This document shows, piece after piece, positions 1-12,490 of a stretch of 64,000 bases of DNA. The notes beneath the pieces were generated by a model. That model made no database searches. It was not told the DNA's origin and saw only the letters and a program-made list of their open reading frames with translations. Position 1 is the stretch's first letter, and every line of letters starts with the position of its first letter. The translations under genes were made by a program, and so were the position numbers. This DNA comes from Apodemus sylvaticus (Eukaryota > Chordata > Mammalia > Rodentia > Muridae): NCBI RefSeq assembly GCF_947179515.1, contig NC_067490.1:33158925-33222924 (forward strand). Direction: 5' to 3'.

Positions 1-59
1 GAAACAACCTAGAAAAACTAGCTGGGGAAGGGGTCCCTAGGTGGGCTGGGCCCAAAGGT

Positions 60-350
60 TGGGGTTCTCAATTGGATATTTTGATGTAGGAGATCTCACA
101 CTGAATCTCTGCCTTACCTTATGGTGGCAAATATAAAAGGACATGGAAAAGGGAAGCTTCTGCTTTCTACCTGCTTGTCCTCACTCTCACTGGCAAGTCT
201 GTCTATCCTAATGCGGAGCCATTCTTTAGCTGGTGTTAAAACCTACTTCTTCAAGATTCCAATGAAGACTGAAGACCAGAAGCTGTCTAGGAATCCTGAG
301 AGACTTCAGAGAGGTCAGGTTCATTGACTAAACAACTACCAGATTCTTAT
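60..350 (+). mobile_element. LTR-like rodent interspersed repeat fragment (family uncertain)
   Basis: Around 255-345 the text resembles the end of a common rodent repeat: a 'gattccaatgaagactgaag' stretch followed by 'ctaaacaactaccagattct'. A 68-codon open frame at 121-327 lies inside it and has no protein-like features. The boundaries and family are inferred from remembered resemblance only. Confidence 0.35.
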
Positions 351-561
351 ACACTACCTTATACACTATTCTGTAAGCTACCCTAAAATCAAAATCCCTT
401 TTAACTTTTTAAAATTTTATCAATTCCAGTCCCTCTACAGCATCCTGACTAATGCAATGGAGAACCCCTGCCTCTAAATAAAGTGGAACAACAATGGGAG
501 ATGACTATAACATCAGTCCCTTTTCTCCATATGTGTATACAAGTACACATGAGCCTTCACA

Positions 562-594
<33 letters not shown>

Positions 595-1354
595 AAAATG
601 AAAATTGCAAAATGGTAGAAACAACCCTGGTCTCTGGAACAATTCCATAAAACTGTAAAAGAGCCAAAGGACTCAAAAACCCAAGGCCTGAGCACTTACA
701 CAGGGCCACTGCCAACTACTAAGAAGTGAACAATCTCTGGGCTTGGGAATTGTATCCCTTCTTGCCTGCAGGACTGAGGGTCACAATACTGTAGACCTCA
801 AAACAGAAATTCTCAGCACCCTAGAGCACCATGAGAGTCCCAGTTCTGAGAAGTCTAAAGCCTGTGTAAGAGCTGGAACTGGGAAAGCCAGCACCTGCTC
901 CTGGATACCACTGTTCCACATTACTGCCAGAACATGGGGATTACCAACACAGCCAAGTACTAGGGCAACTAATGATTAAAGTCCAGAGTAATGAGCCACC
1001 GCACTGTGCGTATTGAGCTATAAGCTTCTCAATTCTTAAGCCTCCAGCAACGGGTTCCTAGCTCAGGCATCAAAACTATCTAAACTCTGGATCTGCCAGT
1101 CTAGCCCCTAGGCCTTGGGCATTCAAAGGCTGGGAATTGCCAGCACCAAAAGATCTGTCTCACAACTACCACAGTCACTGAATGGAGCAAAAGGACTCCA
1201 GGCACCTTCTGTTATAATGGAACTAGTAACAACTTCTCTGAACATTAATATTATCACTTGTAAGACTGTGTGTGTGTGTACAAAAAGCTTTAATGAATAA
1301 CATAGAGTCCAATAGTATATCTCTGCCAAATTCTAATCTCCTCTCTTTTAATTG
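351..1354. other. No gene seen; contains a (CA)15 tract
   Basis: A (CA)n run occupies 563-592. The rest is ordinary AT-rich sequence, possibly old repeat. Short open frames on both strands show no conserved domain, signal peptide or splice context. Confidence 0.6.
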
Positions 1355-1555
1355 GCACTCAGAAAAGTTGCCTAACCGGGACATCTCCATTTTCTCACTT
1401 GTGAAAGGAACATAGTATGAAATGATAGTTTACTTCATGGTATCATCCTGAGAATTAAATAATATAAGTAACATATATAATAATCTTCAAAAAGGCTCAG
1501 GCTATAAAGCATTTGAAATGCCTCATAGATAGTGATGGTTATTACAATTATGTAG
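1355..1555 (+). mobile_element. MIR SINE, diverged
   Basis: The order of MIR landmarks is kept: a 'cattttctcacttgtgaaag' block (consensus-like 'tttcctcatctgtaaaatgg'), then 'gagaattaaataatataagt', then a degenerate 'cagtgcctggcacatag' region and a final 'gttattacaattat'. This is an ancient mammalian tRNA-derived SINE with no coding capacity. Confidence 0.6.
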
Positions 1556-1924
1556 AATCCCTTCAGGCCTAAAAGTCAGTCTTTTGTGAGACTGTATTAA
1601 ATAGATTCTTAAGTCTCTGAACACATACATACTTTATTTGAAGTCTCAAGTCAGTGTTGAACTAATAATTTGTCTGCCCATTTTGTTTTTTGTTGTTGCT
1701 GTTGTTTTGATTTGTTTTTTTGCATGAGTAGTTTCCTGGTCATAATTTCTAGTTTTAAACTATTGGTGCACTACAATGAGGAATCTGTAGGGACACCAGA
1801 ACTTAGTGTTGACTGCTTATTAAGGATTTACAAATGATCTTGATCAAGCTGGCCACTGTAACAATGCTAAGATCTTACAGGCAGTGTGGAATGAAGCATA
1901 GCAGAGAGTATGGAATGAAACTGA

Positions 1925-2130
1925 TTGACTTTCAAATCTCAGTGCTGTGTTTATTGCTGCAAGACTTGACCTTTTGCAAATTGCTAAGCCTTTTGTGTTT
2001 GTTTCATTTCCTATAGAATATAAAAAAAATAATTATTGTCAATTCAAAAAGTTCTAAGTGTTAAATAAATATATATAATGGATGTCTGTCATATAACAAA
2101 TACTCAGTATGTATTGGCCATGATTTTCCC
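1925..2130 (+). mobile_element. MIR SINE, diverged
   Basis: A 'gacttgaccttttgcaaatt' block (MIR 'gtgtgaccttgggcaagt'), a 'tttcatttcctatagaat' block and a terminal 'aacaaatactcagtatgt' block occur in MIR order and spacing. It is heavily diverged and the edges are approximate. Confidence 0.5.
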
Positions 2131-4878
2131 CATTTCTTTTCCTAAGATAATATGTATGCAAGCATGCTGCATGAAAAGTCCCAGAAATGAAAGGTACTAT
2201 TATTATTATTGTTGTTGCCAACGCTGTAATTCATGCAAGACTTATACATAAATACTAATCAGCAAGGAAAATACAGCTGAAGGACAAAGCATAAAGTGAG
2301 ATTACAGGAATCAAACTTCAAATCATGGGGAACATTTCCCAAATGATACCAGTCTTTAGGTACAGTGTAGAGAGGACGAGAAGAGCTCAAGATAGGCATT
2401 GAGGGGTGAAGGAGTTCAAACAGAGATGACAGAGGAGACAAATGGTTTTCACTTTCTGGATTGCAGTTGATGGGGAGAAAGGGAATCTTGAGAGGATAGT
2501 CACCAAGAGGCCAGGTGCAGGCAAAAACATTCTGTGTGTGTCATTCCATATTTCCTGTCCTTAGAATGGAATAATAAAATATAGATTCACATAAGTGTGA
2601 GTTATGAGTTCAAAACCTCTTCAAGAAGTTTGTTTCTAAGAAAGAACAATGTCACACAAACAGAATATAATCTATCACAAAAGGTTAAGGTGAGATTGGT
2701 GACAGAGAGGATAGCCTGAGGTTGACAATCTGAGGTACATTCTAGTTAGTTTGGATGAACTCCTTGTTAAGTAGTGATAGTCCCATGCTGTGTCTATCCA
2801 CCTACTTGGCAACATTGTGGTACCCAAAGAAAAGTATACTAAACTCCTACAACCCACTCTCTGTAGTTTGTTGCTCTCCCAACACTTACTACTGCTACCA
2901 TACCACCATCACCACTACTAGCACCATCACCACCGCTGCTATCACTCCATGCTCTCTACCACCATCCTCACCACCACCATCACTGCTATCACCACCATTT
3001 CTACGACCACCAGCAGTACTAACAACCATCACCACTATCATCTGTCCAAGATTGTGCATATCAAGAGATAAGTAGGATTTCAACAGCAGGAACGTTAAAC
3101 AATTCTCTTGAAGTATGGGAGGACCTAACAACAAAAACAACAACAAAATCAAGTCACTTACTTTTTCAAACAAGGACACCAACTGTCCTTTAAGTCACAC
3201 GATTAATTTAAGAAATGCACTCTGTGAGTAATCAATGTTATTATCAAATTCAACTCAATATTAGCACTATAAGCTTAAAGTTCAACAGTCAAGAAATATT
3301 CTTCTTGTACAGAACCATGCTAGAATATAGCCCTTGCTATGAGAGTTCCTGTTCTCTCTTCTGTCTTCATCAGTGATCTTAGGAAACTGTGTGACTTTAT
3401 TTCATAGCAGGGAACTTTAGTAGAAAATCTTAAGAATCACAGAAGTTTGCTTCTTTCATTTCACAAACATAAATATCCTTAGATGAATGTGTTGGTGCAG
3501 AGCAAAAAGCTTCTCACTTCCCACACAGGATTTAATAAGCAACAGCTAAAAAGCCTCTTCCCACCCCGTTGTTCTTCAGTTCCGCATCTGTCACTACCTT
3601 TGTGTTACTACATTTGTAAACTCTTTTTTTTCTCTTCTGAAAGTCACAATCTGTCTCTCACCAGCCACACTACCCAGCAGCTTCCCTGATGAGCACATAT
3701 ATAAGTTTTCCTATTTTGGATTCCTGATTAGACACAGGCAAATGTAAGACCACTTGCCTGTTTCCCCCTCAATAGATGGAAAATTGCTACTTTCTCCTGT
3801 GTATCAGAAGCCATTAATGTAGAGCTGGATGCCCTGCTGCTCAGTGACATCTTTATGAAGAGCTTCTCTCTATTATTTAATGATTTTCTAGGAACTTGAC
3901 TCTCAGAAATCATCCCAATTAGGATGTAGTCTGTAAGTATGTAATTATTTTGAATTTGCCACGAGTATGGAGTGCATGGTAATCTTCTCCCTTTTACTAA
4001 ATATTTCTATTATACTAACTTAGTTGTGTTTGTTGTTAAAGAGCCTGAACTAACTCATTTACAGTACAGGTACACATTCAAAATTCCATTTCTACAAATA
4101 TTGATGCAATTCTTCACGTGTCTATGCTCATCCATATATGTGTTGGGTCACATAAAGCTGTGTTTCTTCCTCATTTAAGGCAGAATAGATGAGACACAGC
4201 AAGATAAAGTGATTTTGACAGTGGCAAGTCCTCACACAACCAAAGAGGCTCCTTAAATAGAGTTTGACATTCCTTGAACTGAACCAATAAGGAAAACTAA
4301 ATTGTGTCTGATTGGCTCTCTGAAGACAATAAGGTGGCAGCAAGTGAAATAAAGCTACTTCTAGAAATAGATCCAATGACAAAGATCCAAGATAGGTAAC
4401 AAGCACCAACAAGTTCTCTTCAACACCTACTGTGTGAAATCAAAACAGAATACACATACCACATGAAAGCCTTGGTCACAGAGCACTGTGATCAGCATCA
4501 GGCAGGTGGGAGGAGAGTTTTGAAGGATGGATAGTCAAACGGGGGTCCTGAGCTAACTCAGACATAGACAGGGAGCCAGACATTTCATCTTTTGAATTTT
4601 ATAGAGGGTGAAATGCTATGAAGTCCAGGGCATAATAGAGTTAGTTTTGAAAAGTATGTACTACTGTACAAAGAATCTCTATGACCCTGAAGTCCTCCAT
4701 ATGCACTCCCTTACAGCCCCTCATATCTATAACCAATAACTTCTCTGACCTGAAACCTGTCTTAGTTCTACTACTTCTTGAGATACTGCATCTGGAATGA
4801 CAGCATGCCCAGTCATAAGGTTCCTTTCAGAAGAGATCAACTCAGTAGTTTTCCAGTGTATTCACAGTGTGTTGTATT

Positions 4879-4880
<2 letters not shown>
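2131..4880. other. No gene seen; CAC/CAT-rich tract at 2893-3044
   Basis: The only structure I see is an imperfect CAC/CAT/CTA trinucleotide-rich tract at about 2,893-3,044. It creates a Thr/Pro-rich frame on the plus strand and a Val/Gly-rich frame on the minus strand. Neither frame is a credible protein. Confidence 0.6.

Positions 4881-4930
<50 letters not shown>
4881..4930. repeat. (AT)25 microsatellite
   Basis: Uninterrupted AT dinucleotide run, self-complementary. It opens a poly-Ile/Tyr frame that is an artefact. Confidence 0.98.
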
Positions 4931-4932
<2 letters not shown>

Positions 4933-5689
4933 ATATCAATACACAAGTTATTCCCTATCCTTTTGATTAGGAACTTGGCTGAGATGAAGAGAGAAACCTC
5001 ATCAAATCTGTTACTTTCAATCCATAAAGATAGTAAATCCCTCCTCCCTGTTTTATTTGGAGCGCCCCAAATTTAACTCAGTGATGTTTAAAAGTATAGG
5101 AGAACTTTACATGTCTTTTGGTACACTTCTTCATTTTCATTTATTTTAGAATTCTTAGAAAAACATTTAATTCAATTTTAAAAATGTTTTTGTGTAATAG
5201 ATGATAGCACAATTTATTGCTTATATCATCTTATATCTTGAAAACTTGCTAAATTCATTCGCAAATTATAACAGGGTTTTATTGTTTGTTTAATTATTTG
5301 GTTCGAAAATAAATTATTGGAATTCTGGGTGGTAGTAGCCACTGTTGTTTTGTTTTGTTTTGTTTCATTTTTTCAGCTTTCTATACACTGCTGTGGGTCT
5401 TTTGTCCCTTATTTGCCCTGTTAGTTATTTCTTAAAACACTAAGTTAGAAAAGAAGAAGCACATCGTACTTGTTCTCCACTTGTTAAGATTAACTATTTC
5501 AGTTTTCTACTTTACACTTAGATATTTTTGAGTACTTAAATTGTGTCTTTTACACAAGCACACCACTGGGTTTTGCTTATATCAATTCTTACTGTATGAC
5601 TTTTAGTACATACATTCAATTTATATACATTATATACTTAACCATATGCTCAGATATTTTTAAGTTTAATTAAAATATTTTAGGCAAAT

Positions 5690-5939
5690 GTTTATCACAC
5701 TCTTCTAACCCTCTTAACATATATCTTCACATCCCATTCTCCCGCTTACCCTCCCAACAACATGTTTTCTCTCTCTCTCTCAAACAAAGAAACAAACAAA
5801 ACCAAAACAAACAACAACAAAAACAGGAAAAAAATACCAACAAAAAGCAAACTAAAACCACTGAAAAAAGGAAGAAAGTCAGTAAAACAGAAAATACCAA
5901 AACCAAATAAAACACACACATACACACACACACACACAT

Positions 5940-5992
<53 letters not shown>

Positions 5993-6349
5993 TACAACAA
6001 ATAAATAGCCACAAAAATCATGGAGTCCATTTTTTGTTGGCCAACCTCTACTGGGCATGGGGCCTGCCCTAGAATATGGCTGATATACTTAGTAATACTT
6101 CACTGCAAAAAAACTGACTTTCCCATCAGGTATCAATTGCAAATTACTAAGATTTTGGCAGGCTTGAACATGACTGGAACATGTGTAGGCCTAATGCACT
6201 CTGTCATGGTGCGTGTGAGTTCATATGTGTATCAGTCATGTTGTATCTGGAAGATCTTGTTTCTTTAGAGTCATCCACCTCCTTTGGCTATTATACTCTT
6301 TCAATCTCAATCTTCTCCTCTTCATAGATTCCTGACACTAGAGGGATAG
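5690..6349 (+). mobile_element. Older rodent repeat, 5' part (probably LINE-derived), split by an MT LTR
   Basis: An A-rich 'aacaaacaaaaccaaaacaa' zone is followed by a CA/TACA array (about 5,910-5,991). Then comes a block with 'catggagtccattttttg', 'gggcatggggcctgccct' and 'agttcatatgtgtatcag', which I recognise as a widespread rodent repeat, probably an old L1 (Lx-type) segment. The same repeat resumes after the LTR at 6,695 with 'catttagggctgaatgc'. The family name is inferred. Confidence 0.5.
5910..5991. repeat. CA / TACA compound microsatellite
   Basis: CA runs are interrupted by (CATA)n at about 5,937-5,956. The minus-strand Cys/Val 'proteins' here are translations of this array. Confidence 0.95.
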
Positions 6350-6694
6350 TGTGGTGGTTTGAATAAAAATAGCTTCTACAGGTTTATTTTGCATGCTTAG
6401 GCATTAGGAGGTATGACTATTTGAAAAGGATTGGGAAGTGAGGCCTTGTTGGAGGTAGTGTGTCTCTGGGCATGAGCCTTGAGGTTTCAAAAGCCCATGT
6501 CATGCCCAGTTTATGGACAAGGATTAACTCTGAGCTACCCCTCCAGTACTGCCTGCATCCTCCCATGTTCCCATGAGGATAATTGACTACATGTCTAAAA
6601 CTGCCAGCAAGCCCCCAATTAAATGCTTTCTTTCATAAGAAACCAGGCCTTGATCATGATGTACCATCTAAGCAGTAGAACATTGACTAAAATA
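6350..6694 (+). mobile_element. Solo LTR of the MT (ERVL-MaLR) class
   Basis: It begins with the diagnostic 'tgtggtggtttgaat'. It carries 'gtgaggccttgttggagg', 'ttgaggtttcaaaagccc' and 'cccccaattaaatgctttc' in the order of MT LTRs and ends near 'cattgactaaaata'. Both flanks belong to one interrupted older repeat. A short imperfect target duplication is visible: gatag at 6,345-6,349 and ggtag at 6,695-6,699. No internal retroviral sequence remains. Confidence 0.8.
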
Positions 6695-6870
6695 GGTAGG
6701 GTCTATTTCCCATTTAGGGCTGAATGCTTCAAAACATCTCGCTCTCAGTATATTGTGCAGTTGTGAATGTCTTCAATTACCATCTACCATAAGAAGAAAC
6801 ATCACAGGTGGATGTTAAGTGATGGTCTCATCTGAGTCTCCTATGGTTAATTTAATGGTTCCCTTTTGTA
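6695..6870 (+). mobile_element. Older rodent repeat, 3' part after MT LTR insertion
   Basis: Continues the element interrupted at 6,349, with 'gggctgaatgcttcaaaac' and 'ttaccatctaccataagaag'. The downstream end is not clear. A TG-rich run follows at about 6,884-6,904. Confidence 0.45.
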
Positions 6871-8212
6871 TATTTGTGTATTTGTGTGTGTGTGTGCATG
6901 TGTGTTCATGAAACATTTATTTCATTTTCTTTCTTTCCCATTTCTTCTGAATGAACAGGCTTTTGAAAATGCTCTTCATCTTTGTGTTAGCTTATTAGTT
7001 CCATCTCTTTTGTGTCATGTTCAGTGTCTGTTCTAGGAAGTACAGTCTGACAGCCAAGTCACAGTAGTTTACATGGAGTTGTCATACTGTGGTATGGAAA
7101 ATGAAAGAATGTGATGCACCCTGTATCTCCTTCCTGCCCCAGTTGTTACTGTATGTGCATCATTGTGACCATTTCCACAGTACAACATCAGGGCTTTGCC
7201 CTATCTAGTCAGTTATCTTTCAAAACGAGAATTATAATCTCCATGTATTTGAAAATATTTTTCTTTCTCATTGTGATCTTATTCTTATTCTAGATCAATT
7301 GTAACTTGTGTCCATTCCACAAATTTCCTGTAAAGATATTTTTGACTGTGCTTTATGAGCTTTTATGTGTCTAGAAAGATTTTAATTTCAGCTTTTCTGG
7401 TACAATTTACTGGATAAAGAGCATTGAACTGACATTTTTTAAGCACACCAAAAACTTCACCCCATTCATTTCTAATCTCCATCATTTACGTTAAAAATCC
7501 AGCCATGCTCATATTGTTTACCAGTGTGTAAACATAATATATTTGTTTGGTCATAAATTATCATTATTATTATATATGACTTCTTTTTGTACTTATACTC
7601 TGTGGAAATTTTTTGGGATTCTTGACAAAATTCAATTTCAAACTTGAACTGCAGTTTAGGTCTCACTTTCTGGGGCCAGAGAAGAATGTATACTGGAAAG
7701 CCTTCCTAAGAAGAATGTCTCAGGAAAGCAGTCTCTGCTTTCCTTTTGGGTCTTTAATGACCTGTCTGTGAGACTGATTAATATCACATCCAAGAATTCA
7801 GAGCAGACTTGCCTTTGTCAGTGCTCCAAAACTGTGATTTTTTTTCCACAATTGATCTTGTGTGCGTCTATCTGCAGGTGCGCACGCTTTTTTCATGTCT
7901 CTCTAATCTGCAGTTGGTAACAGGTGGTTGGCTCACCTAGCAAGCCTTTCTTTTCAGATATTACAGTCTCTTATTTTGAGACTTCCATTTGATTAGGTTC
8001 ATTGCTTATACTTCCAGAGTTGATTTATCTGACCGTTTCATTATTGCAATCTTGCTGTCCAAGATATCTCAACTTTAACGTATATGCCTCCTAAAACCAA
8101 ATTCTTGGGTATCTTAGGCTTTGACTTCATGGATTGCTTTTTCCCCCTCTTGAAAATGTATTATATATGTCTGTGGGTTTTATAAATCATGATACTATAA
8201 TTTTAATTTAGT
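6871..8212. other. No gene seen; possible very old L1 remnant near 7370-7560
   Basis: Around 7,370-7,560 'attttaatttcagcttttct' and the following text weakly resemble antisense sequence of an ancient LINE-1. The rest is unassigned AT-rich DNA. The resemblance is too weak for a family call. Confidence 0.35.
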
Positions 8213-8345
8213 GGTACATGCATGTGTGCACACAAATTCACACATGCGCCACGGCGTGAGAGTGCAGATTAGAGGATAACTTGCAGGAGTTATTTCCTTT
8301 CTTCCAGCATACGAATCCTAGGGAGCCAACACGACACATCAGCAG
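8213..8345 (-). mobile_element. B3/RSINE-type SINE fragment
   Basis: 'gaggataacttgcaggagtt' followed by 'atttcctttcttccagcat' matches the body of a B2/B3-class SINE read in reverse, next to its CA-rich tail region (about 8,217-8,250). No intact pol III A/B boxes are visible. Confidence 0.6.
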
Positions 8346-8948
8346 TGAACACAATGTTGCTAGGCACATTTATATTATTTATAGGCATTTGAGGACAACG
8401 TTTGAGAGTCTGTGTGTTTTCTTCTTTGACTATTTTTCAAAGAGACAGTGGAATTAATTGCCTATCGCTTTGAACACTCAGATACTTACTTGTTCAGCTC
8501 TATCAAGGCCTTCTCCCTGAGTGGGACTCAGATGTCAACAAGTTTTCATTTGTGTTACTTATTGGCTAAAACTATTCAAAAGCCTTTGTGGTTTCCATTC
8601 CTGGTGTCTGTTTGGCTCCTTGGCCTCCCCTAAAAGGATTCTGTTTGTATAAAGAATGTGAAAATAATTATACTTAGATCTGAAGGCTCCATTTGAGATA
8701 ATTTTTTTCCCTTTTCAGTTTCTCATCTCCTATTTACATGTACACTGAGCCCAAGGATACTTCAAGCTATGGAGAATGCATATTTCTACTTCCTTATTAG
8801 TCTTGGTTCAGGAACACTGGGTAGGATGCCACAAATGCTCAAAGAAAGAAGAAAGATCCTCACAACCATGGACTTCCTTTAAAGTATGTCCTTTCTAAAA
8901 ATCCTAAATACTGCTGTGGCTTTAGGTTATGGCTATTCTTGTTTTCAG

Positions 8949-8985
<37 letters not shown>

Positions 8986-10420
8986 ATGTGAGTATATTGT
9001 TAACATACTCCAAACCTTCTAATGGCCTTCTGTAAAACAGTTCTGACAATATACTCCCATTATTAGTCAGCAATTTCCTTTGGATACTATTCACTTTGTG
9101 ACAAAAAGCATTAGTAAAGTCATGTTGATCCTCTTATAACTATCAAAAAATAACCTTTATATTCTCTTGAAAACTTAGAGTGGGTGAGATCAGTGGGCAC
9201 TGGTGGGGAACATATTGTGACTTTCATAATAAGGGGATTTGCAAATGTAGCACCACAAGAGGAGTATAGTTTGTTCTGCTAGCTTGTTTTTCAAACAAGA
9301 GTATTTGAACATTAATGCGTTCAAATACCTTTTCCTGCCAAGTCAACACAATCAAACAAATAGATTAAGAAGGTGAGAGAGCCCTCCGGGGCTATTCTAA
9401 GGAAAACTAAACAATACTCCTACGCATGAAGACTGTTAAACAAATGAAAATCTTCAATAGCAATTTATTCCCCTCTACTTAACAATAAGGTTATTTCCTT
9501 CCCCTTAAGGTATTCAAATTCCATTTCCATTGTAACCTTCTGTAATAATCTTCTCATCAAAGGTAGAGGAAAGTAGTCCTCTGCCTTTCCAACAAGAGAC
9601 AAGGAAAGCCAGAGAGTTCCCTTAGTAGCAAGGGGAGGACATGAGTTAGTCCTGAAAGGATTTATAAGAATATAAGTGTGAGCATGTGGTCTCACGGTAC
9701 AGGGAAGGCAGAAACCAGAAAAAGGGCAACATGTTGCTTACATTTAAAGGACAATTACAGACAACAATAGCTGATGAAATTTTACACTAGGAAGAAGAGG
9801 GACAAATAAGGTATGATCCTGGGGAAAGCTGTGTCTAAAGAGATTGTGCAGTACAAGTCAAAGAGGCTTTGGCAATACTGAAAACTCAGTGTCTTAGACT
9901 TCCTAGTATGCAGATGAAGACGCACTGCCCTCTGCTTGGGATTTTCTAGGAACTGCCTAATCTTCTCTATTTTGATGGAACATCTGAGAGGGGAGTCATA
10001 ACTGAGGACCAGTTCTCAGTCCCCAATAAGCTCGCATCCCTCACAAAGGTCTGAGTCTCCCGGCCCCGCCCCCGCCCCCAATCTGGTGTCTGTTCCATTT
10101 TGGCCATTTCAGACTTTATATATTCTACTGCTAGTTATTTTAATTCAATCCTCCAAACTGAGTTTGTATTCTTTGGTAAATTAAACAAATATTTTCAGTT
10201 CCTACTAAAATCTACCTTAGGTCTGTTTTCCAACCTACCTTCTCTCCAAAGTCCATCCTCTGAAAATTCTGGATCCAGTTGAAACCTGATATTTCAGATC
10301 TGCTTACAGAGTGAGCTATAAGCGTGTTAACAGCATGGTATCTAATCATTCCACAGTCCTCACTTTGCTAAAGGCGATATTAAAAAATAGCACTGAAAAC
10401 ACAAATAAGGAGGGAAAAGG

Positions 10421-10461
<41 letters not shown>

Positions 10462-12419
10462 ACAAATGCCTTTTGAAAGCCTACAAAACCTGTGCAGTAG
10501 AGCGGGCACTTTTAATTAGAAATGCTAGACAACAGGGGCAGCAAATGTGATTCCTTAGAAACAGTAGAATGTGCTAATTCACAGGCAGGTGAAGCAAACC
10601 CAGAAACTGTCTGTCTGCTGCCGCAGGGCTGGCAAAACTTCCAACTCTTTGTGAATTATGAACCTCAATGAAACCCTTATATCAAAGCTTAACTGGAGGT
10701 TAAAAAAAATAGCCATATGTTCCTGTCTTTAAGATAACTTCCCTGTGCAATTTTCATTTTGTAGAAAATTACATTGTGGCCTTTTCCCCAAATGCTCACC
10801 AGGTCTTTCTAGGGTCACGGGGATTTCTCCAGGCTGAAACTTTGCTCAAAATCTTCCTGGTCTGAAACAAATGATCTGATTTGGGTCAAAATCCCATCTT
10901 GAAACATGTTTGATGGTGTGAGTGTTTTCCATGGGAGAAAAGGAAGGAAGACCAGCTACTAGCGACTGTAACCAAAGAGAGGGCTGACTCCTCCAAGGTC
11001 TACAGTTTCTTTGCTCCAGAGTCCTATGGTGCACAAGAGATTATTTTTTCAGAATTGTGTTTGAGCAGAGACATAAGCCAATGCCTATAATGATCAGGAT
11101 TAAAAACTCTAAAGTCCAACTTTTGCCAGATAGGTGATGTTTGTCTTCCCCCTCGAGACTTTGCAGAGGCCATGAGTCTCCAGGCATAAGATGGCATCTT
11201 CTATTTAAATTTTACATTGCCAAATTTTCATTGGAGGAATTCTATAAGCAGTTTGGAGAGCTACTCTGCAACTGTGACTTAGGACATCCTAAAATGTATT
11301 ATTTTCATGTTTTAGTAAGCTGGCAGACCAGTTCCTTTGAAGCAAAGTTTTCTTCCTGTTGCTAAAACATGACTATATGAATTCTAACAGTTAGACATAA
11401 GATACGTCAGTTCCAAAGGTTGCTAGCAGTATTTTTAGAACATTCTTGGAGACAAAGCAGCAACAGAAAGTCTTATCCTAAATCAACCCCCTTTGCCCAA
11501 CCATGCAAATCTATTCAAGGTAAGAATTTCTCTCAAAGTGCTCATTCATATGTTAACACAATGGCTATTTGTAGAAGGGGGGATAGCACAGGATAACATC
11601 ACAGGGGTAAGGATGATGAAAGCACACAGACCTCTCTGAGGTTAGATGAAAACTTTACCTATTCCATAATAGAATCCATCTTTAAAAGGTTATAATTATC
11701 ATCATCAAGGCTGATTTTTAATGTGTCACTAGCTTTGGCTATGATTCTCTAGCACTATGTCAATCAACAGTGAAACTGGTATTCCAAATTCTTCAGAAAC
11801 AATGGCATGCATTTGGATACCTAAACCATCTAAATATGTATCGAAAACTAAGACAAATTAATAGTCTGTCATGTTGTATCTTGTCTTTGATCCATGTTCA
11901 AATGTTTTCTTTTCCTATCTGTAATCCTCAACATTCAGACAAAATTTATGAAATTTTAATACATATTTCTGACCTTTTTTCTTGCAGTTATGGCTTCCTA
12001 ATTCAAAAATCCTCAGTTCAACAGAGCCCTGCAGATATGTCTATTGAAAGGAAAAAAAAAGATTGAAACTCTGGAGGTTAAAAGTCCTCAGACCTATGCT
12101 GTTATTGGCTGGCAATATGGCCTTGGGGTGGTTACCCTAACTAACCATGCTGGGCTATCTTTATGTCTCTAATTGTTGTAATATATGCAATTTATCTAGA
12201 GCAAAATATATTATAATAATTGTTAGGAGAAATCATACCAGGGAAGGTCATTTTGAAGAACAGTGATTACCAGACACTAACTGTCCCTAAAAGATATGGT
12301 TCCCATGTCCTCTCACCATAGAGAATCACGCTGAGATTCATGGAAAGGATGTGACCCAAGGAGCAAGCACATTGGGATCTGCGCAAAAGTAGATTGGCTT
12401 TACTTTTGCAATTTATGTG
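8346..12419. other. No gene seen; GT and CA microsatellites
   Basis: Contains (TG)n at 8,951-8,981 and (CA)n at about 10,424-10,466. The short open frames (for example 9,465-9,695 minus and 11,770-12,066 plus) have no domain, compositional or splice support. The remainder looks single-copy. Confidence 0.55.
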
Positions 12420-12490
12420 CAGTGCTTAGGACTGAACCTGGGGCCTCAGGCATTCTAGAACTCTAGCATTGGGAGAGTGTTAGTGGTCTC
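12420..12490 (-). mobile_element. ID/tRNA-related SINE fragment, degenerate
   Basis: 'ggactgaacctggggcctca' followed by 'ctctagcattggg' matches the reverse complement of the tRNA-like ID/B4 body (consensus 'gggaccgaacccagggcct ... ctaccactgag'). It is too decayed to be a functional tRNA-like gene. Confidence 0.5.

Noticed and set aside
2755..3182. Overlapping Thr/Pro and Val/Gly frames, possibly a low-complexity protein
   Set aside because: They arise from the CAC/CAT-rich tract on opposite strands.
5727..6030. Cys/Val-rich minus-strand frames that look like cysteine-rich peptides
   Set aside because: Produced by the CA/TACA microsatellite; there is no signal peptide or conserved cysteine spacing beyond the repeat.
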